From positions 23,838-87,837 of the forward strand of contig DATHBD010000015.1 in the NCBI GenBank assembly GCA_035296325.1: DNA of 64,000 nt. The letters run 5' to 3'. Of the stretch, positions 1 through 7,432 are shown piece after piece. The stretch is from DATHBD01 sp035296325. Lineage in GTDB: Bacteria; Actinomycetota; Actinomycetes; Mycobacteriales; Micromonosporaceae. A model generated the notes under the pieces. That model was not told where the DNA came from, did not search any database, and saw only the letters and a program-made list of their open reading frames with translations. Made by a program: the position numbers and the translations under genes. The first letter of the stretch is position 1. Each line of letters starts with the position of its first letter.

Positions 1-1
1 G

Positions 2-901
2 AGGTACGCGAACCTGCGGATCATTCACATCACCGAGCCGGGCTCGTTGGTCCGCCTGATCACGAACACCCGCTCGAGCCCGTTCGCGACAGCGAGGTGC
101 GACGCCATGCTGGCCTACGGCAACTACGTCAAGGGCATCCAGTACGCGCTCGGTACGTTCCGCCAACCCAACGTGTACCAGTACCTCGACGCGGGGCACC
201 ACGGCTCGATCGGCTGGCCCCTGCACTTCGACCAGACCGCTGAGCTGCTGGCAGTCACCGCCCGTGGCGCGGTGGGCGGCGTCGCCACCGTGGACGGGTT
301 CATCGTCAACACTGCCAACTACTCGGCCCTGCGCGAGCCCTTCCTCAACGCCAACACCACGCTTGTCGGCACTTCGGTGAAGGTGTCGAAGTGGGTCGAC
401 TGGAACGACTACGTGGACGAGCTGACCTTCGCCCAGGGGTTGCGTACGAGACTGCTGACCGCCGGGTTCGAGCCCGACATCGGCATGCTGATCGACACCT
501 CCCGAAACGGCTGGGGCGGTCCGAACCGACCCACCGCCCCCAGTACGTCATTCCACGTCGACACCTTCGTCGACGAGTCGCGCGTCGACCGGCGAATCAG
601 CATCGGCAATTGGTGCAATCAGAGCGGTGCCGGCCTTGGCGAGCGTCCCACCGCCAACCCGGAACCTGGGATAGACGCCTACGTCTGGGCCAAGCCGCCG
701 GGCGAGTCCGACGGCTCCAGCGTCATGCTCCCAGGGGAGGACGGTCAAGGCTTCGACGAGATGTGCGGCCAGCACCACGTCTGGCACGTCGGCGGCAGCA
801 ACCAGTTACCGACCGGCGCCCTGCCCAACGCCCCGGTCTACGGTGCGTTCTTCCCGGCTCACCTGCTCCAACTGATGGCGAACGCCTACCCGACCCTGTA
901 G
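2..901 (+). CDS. GH6 cellulase / cellobiohydrolase, 5'-truncated by the window edge
   Basis: The frame is open from base 2, before any start codon, and reads RYANLRIIHITEPGS, so the gene begins upstream of the window. About 299 residues are visible and end at TAG 899-901. They match the C-terminal half of a glycoside hydrolase family 6 catalytic domain: FIVNTANYSAL, the IDTSRNGWGG segment and the GIDAYVWAKPPGESDG signature that lines the active-site tunnel of GH6 enzymes. The family hydrolyses beta-1,4-glucan with inversion and is secreted in actinomycetes. No carbohydrate-binding module follows the domain, so any such module would be N-terminal. The gene converges on the minus-strand cargo gene that ends at 953. 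Whether it acts as an endoglucanase or a cellobiohydrolase cannot be told from this part. Confidence 0.9.
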   Translation, partial: RYANLRIIHITEPGSLVRLITNTRSSPFATARCDAMLAYGNYVKGIQYALGTFRQPNVYQYLDAGHHGSIGWPLHFDQTAELLAVTARGAVGGVATVDGFIVNTANYSALREPFLNANTTLVGTSVKVSKWVDWNDYVDELTFAQGLRTRLLTAGFEPDIGMLIDTSRNGWGGPNRPTAPSTSFHVDTFVDESRVDRRISIGNWCNQSGAGLGERPTANPEPGIDAYVWAKPPGESDGSSVMLPGEDGQGFDEMCGQHHVWHVGGSNQLPTGALPNAPVYGAFFPAHLLQLMANAYPTL

Positions 902-952
902 CCCGGTCACGGTCCACATCGCTGCCTCGCATCGCGACGTTCCTGACTGCTG

Positions 953-2482
953 TCACGGGACCGGGATGACCGTGTCGGGTGCCGGCAGCAACGCCCAGAC
1001 CTTGCTGTCGGTGTACCCGTAGCTCGGCTCGTACGTCTTCATTGTGGCGTCAAGCTTTCCGGTGACGTTCTTGGTGAAACCCTTCGAGTACTGGTCGAGC
1101 CAGTACACCTGCGGTGCGCCACCCGACGAGTTGTCCACCGCCACGATCACCGAGTGGTACGCGCCGGAGACCGAGAGGCCGAAGAAGTACCAGCCGGGGT
1201 AGTCCGCCCTGACGAGGTTCAGCACAGTCCGCTCCACGGTCGGCACCCAGGCACCCTGGCGCCGGTCGTACCGGACCGGATTGACCGGGCCGGCCAGTCC
1301 ACGCGCGCGCACGGTTTCCATGATGCGGTCGACATGGTTGGTGTCACGCCTGGTCTGCGCGAGGATGCGCGCCGCGTCCGCCTGGACGGTGGTTCGGATC
1401 TCGGTCGAGGTCTGCGGGGTGTAAAGCGCCTCGAGTCCCTTGTAGACGGCGGTCATGCAACCACCACCCGGCAGCGGGCGGACCTCGTTCCGGTACTTCG
1501 CGGCGACTGCTGGTGCCGTGGCCGGCGCGAACACGCGGCGGAGGAACGCCAGGTCGGCCGTGTTGTCCAGCAGCTCCGCCTCGACCGTCAGCAACGTCTG
1601 GCTCGCCCCCGGGTCGGCTGCACCCGCCATCGCGTCCCGCAGGCGCAGCGCCTCGGCGCTGAGCCGCGCGATGTTCGTCTCCAGTGCCGTCGCCAGGGCC
1701 AACTCGTGAGCATGGATCGTCTCACTGAGTCGGTCCCGCTCCGAGGACGGTGGCGCGACGACGAGCCGTTGCTTGAGCTGGCGTAGCTGGGCGCGCAGGA
1801 AGATTATCCGCTGCTTGGTGGTGTCGGGCTCCGCGGCCAGCTTCTCCTTCCAGCCCAGCTCGGCTTCCAGTGCGGGGACGTCGGCCCTCGAGGTGCTGGT
1901 CGCGGCTTCCTGGGCGCGGGCGGCGCCGAGCCTCAGTTTCAGGGCCGCCAACTCCCGCGCCACCTCGTCACGCCGGGGCGTCTCGGGGACGTCGGGCGAG
2001 CGCTGCAGGCGGGGACCGGGCCGTGGCGGGGTGCTGGGCGGATCCGGGCGGCGGCCGGTCCGGACCGCCTCGGTCGCGCGGTGGGCGTACCCCTCGTCGG
2101 TGTCGTCGACCGGCGCGGCGCGGACCCCACCTCGGTCGACCGACTGTGCACCGGCGCCCGCCCGTTGCTGAACCACGTGCGCCAGTTCATGGGTGAGCAG
2201 TTGCCGCCCAGGGCCGGTGCGCGGCGCGTACCGGCCGGCGGCGAAGACGATATCCTCCCCCACTGTGTACGCGGCAGCCCGCGCCTCGGCGGCCGACCGA
2301 CCGGCGTCCGGGCCGGTGTGCACCCGCACCGCGGAGAAGTCGGCGCCGAAGCGCTCACCGAGGTCGCGTGCGGCTGCCGGGTCCAGGGCCTCGCCGGTGG
2401 ACCGGTCCGGGACGGTTTGCCGGGTGGCCCGTACCGGACCCGACTCCGGCTCGGGCAGCGGCTCGTGGTCGTACGACATCAT
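953..2482 (-). CDS. Putative eCIS cargo: DUF4157 (HELAH) + coiled coil + C-terminal Cys/His/Asp domain
   Basis: The protein has 509 residues. Residues about 32-107 form a DUF4157 (eCIS_core) domain ending in a zinc-metallopeptidase-like HELAH motif (98-102); this domain is strongly associated with eCIS loci and their cargo. A Pro-rich linker (about 140-170) leads into a Glu/Arg/Leu-rich probable coiled coil (about 170-315). The last 170 residues contain the only cysteine, C342 in PGGGCMTAVY, then H443 in GAYHSVIVAVD and D463 in QVYWLDQYS. That order and those contexts resemble a papain-like or NlpC/P60-like peptidase or transglutaminase-type triad. The start ATG (2482, or 2479 with better spacing from GGAGG) overlaps the TGA of the upstream nuclease-like gene, so the two are translationally coupled. 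Being last in the particle locus with an eCIS_core domain suggests a loaded effector. The cysteine-enzyme activity is inferred. Confidence 0.75.
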   Translation of the reverse strand: MMSYDHEPLPEPESGPVRATRQTVPDRSTGEALDPAAARDLGERFGADFSAVRVHTGPDAGRSAAEARAAAYTVGEDIVFAAGRYAPRTGPGRQLLTHELAHVVQQRAGAGAQSVDRGGVRAAPVDDTDEGYAHRATEAVRTGRRPDPPSTPPRPGPRLQRSPDVPETPRRDEVARELAALKLRLGAARAQEAATSTSRADVPALEAELGWKEKLAAEPDTTKQRIIFLRAQLRQLKQRLVVAPPSSERDRLSETIHAHELALATALETNIARLSAEALRLRDAMAGAADPGASQTLLTVEAELLDNTADLAFLRRVFAPATAPAVAAKYRNEVRPLPGGGCMTAVYKGLEALYTPQTSTEIRTTVQADAARILAQTRRDTNHVDRIMETVRARGLAGPVNPVRYDRRQGAWVPTVERTVLNLVRADYPGWYFFGLSVSGAYHSVIVAVDNSSGGAPQVYWLDQYSKGFTKNVTGKLDATMKTYEPSYGYTDSKVWALLPAPDTVIPVP

Positions 2483-5400
2483 GGCCTCCGCGACGTCAGG
2501 GGACGGGAGGTCGACCAGTCGGCGCGGGACCGCCACGGGCCGTCGGCGAACCGCACCGCCTGGACCGGCGGGTCGTGGGAGAAGAGCGTATCGAGCATCG
2601 CCACCTCGGTCGCCGCGTTGCCCGCCGGCCGGACGAATTCGATGAAGATGACGTCGTTGGCGTGCGCGGCGTTGTGCCGCAGCGACTTGTAGTCCAGGGC
2701 GGCGTCCGCGGCGTACTTCGTGGCACGTGCCTTCGCGTAGGCGTAGACGGCTGTCGTTCCGGGCGGTGCGGTGATCAGGTCCGACTTCTGCTCCACCCAC
2801 CGGATGTACTCCGGTGTCCCGTCCGGCAGCTGCTTCGGGCGCAGCGGCGCGGCATCCCCCGGTGCCAGCGAGTAGTCCAGGATGCTGACCCCGCCCAGCG
2901 GCGGTGGATGCGGGATCCGCACCTTGCTCAGCTGGCGAGCGGCCGGGATGAACAGCAGTTCGCTCAGGGCGCCGCGCCAGTTGTTGATCCACTGGATCTT
3001 GAAGGTGTAGTGCCGCATCGTCGCCTCGAACCGGTCCAGGAGGTTGAGCCGCTCCGCGTGGGAGAACTTCTGGTAGTCGGCCGCCCGAGTTTCCAGGTGG
3101 TGCCGCCGGGCCAGGTACTCCGCGTAGGCGCGGGCCTCGTCCGGCGTGCCCTGGAACGGCTTCTCCGACCTGAGGTTGTCCGGGTCGTTGTGGTGGTCCT
3201 CGGCCCACTTCTCGCCCTCCTTCAACCGGCTGTCCACGTCCGCCCTGGACAGTTGGAGATCGGCGGGCAATGGAGGCGGTGGCGGCGGTGGTCCGGCACC
3301 GACGAGCTTGTGCCTGCCCGACGGGCTCTTCGTCGCCTCGATCTTGCCGACGAGGTCGAGGATCTCCGCCTCGGTCCGACCGGGCAGGACCGCCAGGAAC
3401 CCGTTGATCAGCGTCTTGTCCGCGTACATGGCGAGGAACCGGTCGACGCCGTGGGCGCTCTCCAGGAACCGCAGGAGTTCCGGCGTCCCGGCCACCGCCT
3501 TGGGCCAGGTGGTGTGGTACGCGGGGAACCGGTCGTGGGCGAAGACCGTGAGGAAGGAACCGATCCGGTCCGGCGGCAGTGGCGGGCCGAGCAGCTCCGC
3601 GACGGTGAGCGGGGTGCGCGGCGCTGGACCCGCGGTGGTCAACCGGCCGAGGCCGGCCATGGCCGGTGCGTCGCCCTTGAGGGCGTGCACCTGCATCGCG
3701 ATGCCGGTCACCTGCTCCAGGTAGCCCGGTGTGGGCGCGTCAACGACGACGGGCAGGTACCTGCCGAGGAACGCGGCGAGGACGGCCGCCTCGTCCGCGG
3801 TCACCCTGCTGAGCACCTTGTGCGTCTGGTCCGGTCGCAGGCCGCCGAGGAGCGGGTCGGCCCGGGGAGCATCGCGCAGGACCCAGACGCCGTTCTCCTG
3901 CGCCAGCCGCTTCGGCGGGCCGGCGCTGCCGGCGCGCTGGTGCAGGGTGTACCCACCACCCTGGACCGGCTCGTAATAGTGGCCTGGCACGTCGGCGAGC
4001 GACGGATACCCGGCCTTGACCGCGTCGTCGTGGTGCGAGCCCTCGGCGGCGACGAATCCGGTGCCCCGCTCGACGTCCCAGCGGTCCAATGTTGACCGGT
4101 GGCGGTCGAGTTGTGCCTGGAGATAGGCCAGGTCCGTGACCGCGCGGGCGAGCACGTCCGGATCGGCGCTCTCGGCCAGCGTGCGCGCGCGGTACTCGAT
4201 GATCGCCGGCAGCTTACGGACCTCCAGCATCGCCTCCCAGGCACGGGAGCCGACCGGCGGTGGCGCCTGTCCCGGGGCGACCAGGCCGGTCACCCGGTCC
4301 AGCAGGACCCGCAGCGCGCCCGACACCCCCTTGTACCGCAGCATGAGCTGAGCCGTTTCGGCGTGCCTGCCCACGTGCTCGGCGCTCGCCAGTGGCCCGG
4401 CGAGGATGTGCACCTCGGCGACGAGGCCGAACCGGTCGAGGGTGTAGTGCACCCGGACCGTGTCACCGTGCAGCCCCGAGTCCCGCAGGACGTTGACGTC
4501 GAGGGTCGGCGGCAGCGCGGCCTTCAGCTCGGGTGCGGGGACCGGTAGTTTCGGCTGCGGGGTCGCCGTCGCGTCCGGAACGGGCGGGGCCGGGCCCACC
4601 ACCGGCGGCACGTCGGGCGTCGGGAGCGGCTCGGCGCCGGGCAGCCGCGTCGGTGCGTGCCCGGTTGGCCACAGATGGCTGGCCACCGGCACCGCGCCCG
4701 CCTGAAGGAACTGGAGGAACGCCAGCAGCCGCCGCTCCTGGTCCACGCGGGGGTCAGCGCTCCCGCTCGGTGTGGTGAATGCCTGCCACTGCTGGTAGCC
4801 CATCACCAGATAACCGCCGGCATCGAACGCGCGGGCGCCGATCCGGCCGCCCCGGCTGAAGATGATCTGGCTCCGGGTGGCGAACTGGCCGGCCGGCCCG
4901 ATCCTGCCTACGCCCAGCGATGCGATGTTGAGCAGGTCGCTGACTGCCGCGGCGTCCAGACTCAGGTTGCCGTACGCGCCCCGGTCGAGGATCCGGTACG
5001 CGCTGGTGGCCGCGCCGAGCACCCCGAGCGGCGCGAGGACGGCCAGGGACGCCCCGCCGGTGAACGGCGCGGCGATCAGTGCGGCGAGTGTCGCCACGTT
5101 CGCCGCGTCGTCGACGGTCTCGACGACCTGGTCGGCGAATCCGATCTGCAGCCGCATCGGGTTGGGCACATCCACCCGGTAGCTGTCGTACGGCGCCGGC
5201 GCCCGGTAGTTGAGGTAACCACGCCCCCGGCCCAGGTTGCTTCGCAGGTCCTGCATGGCCGCCGCCCAGGCGTCGCGCAGCGTGGCACCACTGCCGGACG
5301 CGGTACGCCCTTCGGCGGCCGTGACGTCGGAGATCTCCACGATGGGCGGGCGGGTGACGTACGTCCGGGCGGTGACGGTGAACAGCAGGTCGGTCGGTGA

Positions 5401-7176
5401 TCCGGTCGCGTCGTCGACAAGGACGGCGTTCATCGGCGTGACCGTCGTCCAGTTGTCGCCCTTTGCCGCGTCGAGCCGGCCGAGTTGGCCGGTGAGCCGG
5501 GTGACCTCCGCCTTGCTCGCGGCGATCCGCTGCTCCAGCGCCGGGTCGGCCGCGCCGTCCTTCGCCGTCTTCTCGGCGAGGAGCTTCTCCATCTGCGCGA
5601 GCTGGCGGGCGGTCTCGTCCCGATCGACCTTGACAGTGGCCCGCGGGTCGCCTGCCGCGTCGGCCTTCGCCCGCAGGTACGCCAGTTGCGCCTCTGCCTG
5701 CTCCACCTTCGGACGGAGCTGCTTCGCCTCCTCGGGCCCCAGCGCCGGGTCGGCCAGCCGCAAGCGGGCGGCGTCGATTTTCAGCTCCAGGTCGTCCGCC
5801 GCCCTGGTGAACTCCTCCCGCTGGGTCTGCTGGCTCGGCATGGCGTTGCGGGCCAACGCTTCCAGGTTGCGCACCTCGACGAACGTGCCGACCACCGAGG
5901 TGGCCCGCGTCGTGGTGGGCGAACTTCCAGGCTGCGGGGTGGCGAGCCCGCGTACGAGGTACAGCCCCTCCTCGCGGAACGGGATGTCGATGATGTCGTC
6001 GACGGTCGGCATGCCCGCTCCGGGCAGCAGCGCCCGGATCACAGTCAGCGCGACCTCACCGACCACGCCGAGGGTGACCCGCGAGTCGTAGAGCATGTCC
6101 GCGGTCAACCGCCGGACGGCCTGCTCCACATACGCCTGTTCCTCGGGGCGCTCACCGAGGAGGACCTCGCGATCCTCCTCGGCGTGCCGGATCCGCTTCT
6201 CGAACCCGGCCGCGACCCCGTCGATCCTGCCGACGTCGCGCGCCGACGCCGCGTCGGCGCGGTACGCCTCGATCAGGGCGGCGAGTTTGTCCTGGGCGTC
6301 GTGCTTCGGATTGAGCTTGACCACCTCCCAGCGGAACGTGACCGGCTGGAGGATGTTCGTCACCGCGTCCAGCGTGCCGACCGTCCCGGTCGTCTTGTCC
6401 AGGTGCATCAGGAAGCTGCCGGTACTGTTCGTCGCGGTCACCAGTGGGGTCAACGGCTGCAGGTCCGCCGGGTACGCCTTGAGCAGGGCGCCGGGCGCCG
6501 CGTTCGACGGTTTGAAAATCTCCGGCACGTCGGCGTTGTCCGGTGGCGGCGGCAGCGCCCCCTGGCCGGCCGGCACACCGGGAAACACGGTCAACACGTC
6601 GGCGTACCCGGCGATCACCCGCCGGAATGTCGCGAGGTCGTCCGCGCTGAACGCCGCGTTCAGGTCGCCGCTGCTGGCACCGACCACCAGGTCGCGGGCG
6701 AAGTAGGCCCGACCGTCGGGCGCGCGTACCAGCGGGTGGAGTTCGCGGCCCGCTCCAGGGATCTGGATCGCGATGGCCGCCGAGCCGATCTCGACCTTGC
6801 CCGGGATCAGGCGCAGGCGCGGCGTCAGCGGCCGGTCCGGCCATCCGAACACCTGGGCGGTCCGGCCGTCCACCACCAGGACCGCGACCTGCTCGATCCC
6901 GGGAAAGCCGCCCATGATGCGGCCGAGGTCGGCGAGCACCTCGGTGGTGGAGTTTCCGCCCGCGGCGATCGGGGTCGGGCCACCCGCGGCCGGCACACTG
7001 CCGGCGGCTGCCGCTCTGCTGCCGGAGGCCGGCTGGTTGCCGGGTGACTTCGCCAGGATCGTCGCGCCGGCGCCGCGGGGACGTTGTGCCGGTGGCGCCG
7101 TGGCGCCGCGTGGGCGCGACGGCGCGACCGGCTTCGCCGGTGTGCGGGTCGTCTCGGCGGTCAGCTCACCAGACAC
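2479..7176 (-). CDS. Putative giant eCIS effector with C-terminal PD-(D/E)xK nuclease-like domain
   Basis: This 1565-aa protein has no family I can name over its full length. The N-terminus (1-75) is Pro/Ala/Arg-rich and probably disordered. A Glu/Lys-rich coiled coil lies at about 450-570, and an Ala/Leu-rich hydrophobic stretch at about 694-725 could insert in a membrane. A Pro-rich linker (about 835-890) and a poly-Pro stretch precede the C-terminus. The last 170 residues carry E1406 (RGALSELLF), D1434 (VSILDYS) and E1462-x-K1464 (RWVEQKSD), the spacing expected for a restriction-endonuclease-like PD-(D/E)xK active site. This toxin-like architecture, next to the DUF4157 cargo gene and directly behind the eCIS structural operon, suggests a DNase cargo. 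The GTG start has no strong ribosome-binding site. No cognate immunity gene is evident. A tape-measure role for part of it cannot be excluded. Confidence 0.7.
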   Translation of the reverse strand: MSGELTAETTRTPAKPVAPSRPRGATAPPAQRPRGAGATILAKSPGNQPASGSRAAAAGSVPAAGGPTPIAAGGNSTTEVLADLGRIMGGFPGIEQVAVLVVDGRTAQVFGWPDRPLTPRLRLIPGKVEIGSAAIAIQIPGAGRELHPLVRAPDGRAYFARDLVVGASSGDLNAAFSADDLATFRRVIAGYADVLTVFPGVPAGQGALPPPPDNADVPEIFKPSNAAPGALLKAYPADLQPLTPLVTATNSTGSFLMHLDKTTGTVGTLDAVTNILQPVTFRWEVVKLNPKHDAQDKLAALIEAYRADAASARDVGRIDGVAAGFEKRIRHAEEDREVLLGERPEEQAYVEQAVRRLTADMLYDSRVTLGVVGEVALTVIRALLPGAGMPTVDDIIDIPFREEGLYLVRGLATPQPGSSPTTTRATSVVGTFVEVRNLEALARNAMPSQQTQREEFTRAADDLELKIDAARLRLADPALGPEEAKQLRPKVEQAEAQLAYLRAKADAAGDPRATVKVDRDETARQLAQMEKLLAEKTAKDGAADPALEQRIAASKAEVTRLTGQLGRLDAAKGDNWTTVTPMNAVLVDDATGSPTDLLFTVTARTYVTRPPIVEISDVTAAEGRTASGSGATLRDAWAAAMQDLRSNLGRGRGYLNYRAPAPYDSYRVDVPNPMRLQIGFADQVVETVDDAANVATLAALIAAPFTGGASLAVLAPLGVLGAATSAYRILDRGAYGNLSLDAAAVSDLLNIASLGVGRIGPAGQFATRSQIIFSRGGRIGARAFDAGGYLVMGYQQWQAFTTPSGSADPRVDQERRLLAFLQFLQAGAVPVASHLWPTGHAPTRLPGAEPLPTPDVPPVVGPAPPVPDATATPQPKLPVPAPELKAALPPTLDVNVLRDSGLHGDTVRVHYTLDRFGLVAEVHILAGPLASAEHVGRHAETAQLMLRYKGVSGALRVLLDRVTGLVAPGQAPPPVGSRAWEAMLEVRKLPAIIEYRARTLAESADPDVLARAVTDLAYLQAQLDRHRSTLDRWDVERGTGFVAAEGSHHDDAVKAGYPSLADVPGHYYEPVQGGGYTLHQRAGSAGPPKRLAQENGVWVLRDAPRADPLLGGLRPDQTHKVLSRVTADEAAVLAAFLGRYLPVVVDAPTPGYLEQVTGIAMQVHALKGDAPAMAGLGRLTTAGPAPRTPLTVAELLGPPLPPDRIGSFLTVFAHDRFPAYHTTWPKAVAGTPELLRFLESAHGVDRFLAMYADKTLINGFLAVLPGRTEAEILDLVGKIEATKSPSGRHKLVGAGPPPPPPPLPADLQLSRADVDSRLKEGEKWAEDHHNDPDNLRSEKPFQGTPDEARAYAEYLARRHHLETRAADYQKFSHAERLNLLDRFEATMRHYTFKIQWINNWRGALSELLFIPAARQLSKVRIPHPPPLGGVSILDYSLAPGDAAPLRPKQLPDGTPEYIRWVEQKSDLITAPPGTTAVYAYAKARATKYAADAALDYKSLRHNAAHANDVIFIEFVRPAGNAATEVAMLDTLFSHDPPVQAVRFADGPWRSRADWSTSRPLTSRRP

Positions 7177-7420
7177 GACGACGCCCCGGCATGCAGTGGA
7201 CGAAGCGCACAGTGGACTGTCCGAAATGGATGAAGCCGCGCCCCGAAGGACGCGGCTTCACCACTGTTGCCACGGCGTAGGGAATCGAACCCTTCAGACA
7301 AACGCAGCCGACGATGAAGACGGACAACGCCAGATCAAGCCCGAACGCAACCACGCGGAACCGTGTGCAATTCCTACGGTACGAGATCGTCGCGCCGTTG
7401 GCGAGCGTCGAGTCGTCCAT
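7166..7420 (-). pseudogene. Short frame with a strong RBS at the end of the eCIS operon, probably a broken gene
   Basis: An ATG at 7420 lies 12 bases after the fibre gene's stop and is preceded by a strong AAAGGGGAG site. The first 14 codons (MDDSTLANGATISY) are GC3-rich like real genes here. After that codon usage collapses (AGG AAT TGC ACA), and the frame runs through a tRNA T-arm-like sequence and a hairpin into the next gene. The simplest reading is the 5' remnant of a gene whose body was lost. An 84-residue expressed peptide is possible but less likely. No family is recognised. Confidence 0.35.
7231..7260 (-). terminator. 13-bp hairpin with a TTCG tetraloop between the structural operon and the cargo genes
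   Basis: The 30 bases form a stem of 13 pairs (one G-T) closed by TTCG, with arms TGAAGCCGCGTCC and GGGCGCGGCTTCA on the minus strand. There is no U-run, as is common for actinomycete terminators. It lies 55 bases before the 1565-aa gene, so it should end or attenuate transcription from the particle operon and lower cargo expression. A second dyad, ACAGTGGACTGT (7209-7220), lies between it and the cargo start. Confidence 0.7.
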
Positions 7421-7432
7421 CTGACTCCCCTT

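Noticed and set aside
2368..4095. Long open frame on the plus strand opposite the effector genes
   Set aside because: It is Arg/Gly/Val-rich with no domain, lies antisense to well-supported genes, and is explained by GC3 bias.
7270..7350. Possible tRNA gene on the minus strand
   Set aside because: Only the T-arm fits. The acceptor stem CGCCGTG has no 5' partner and no cloverleaf can be drawn.
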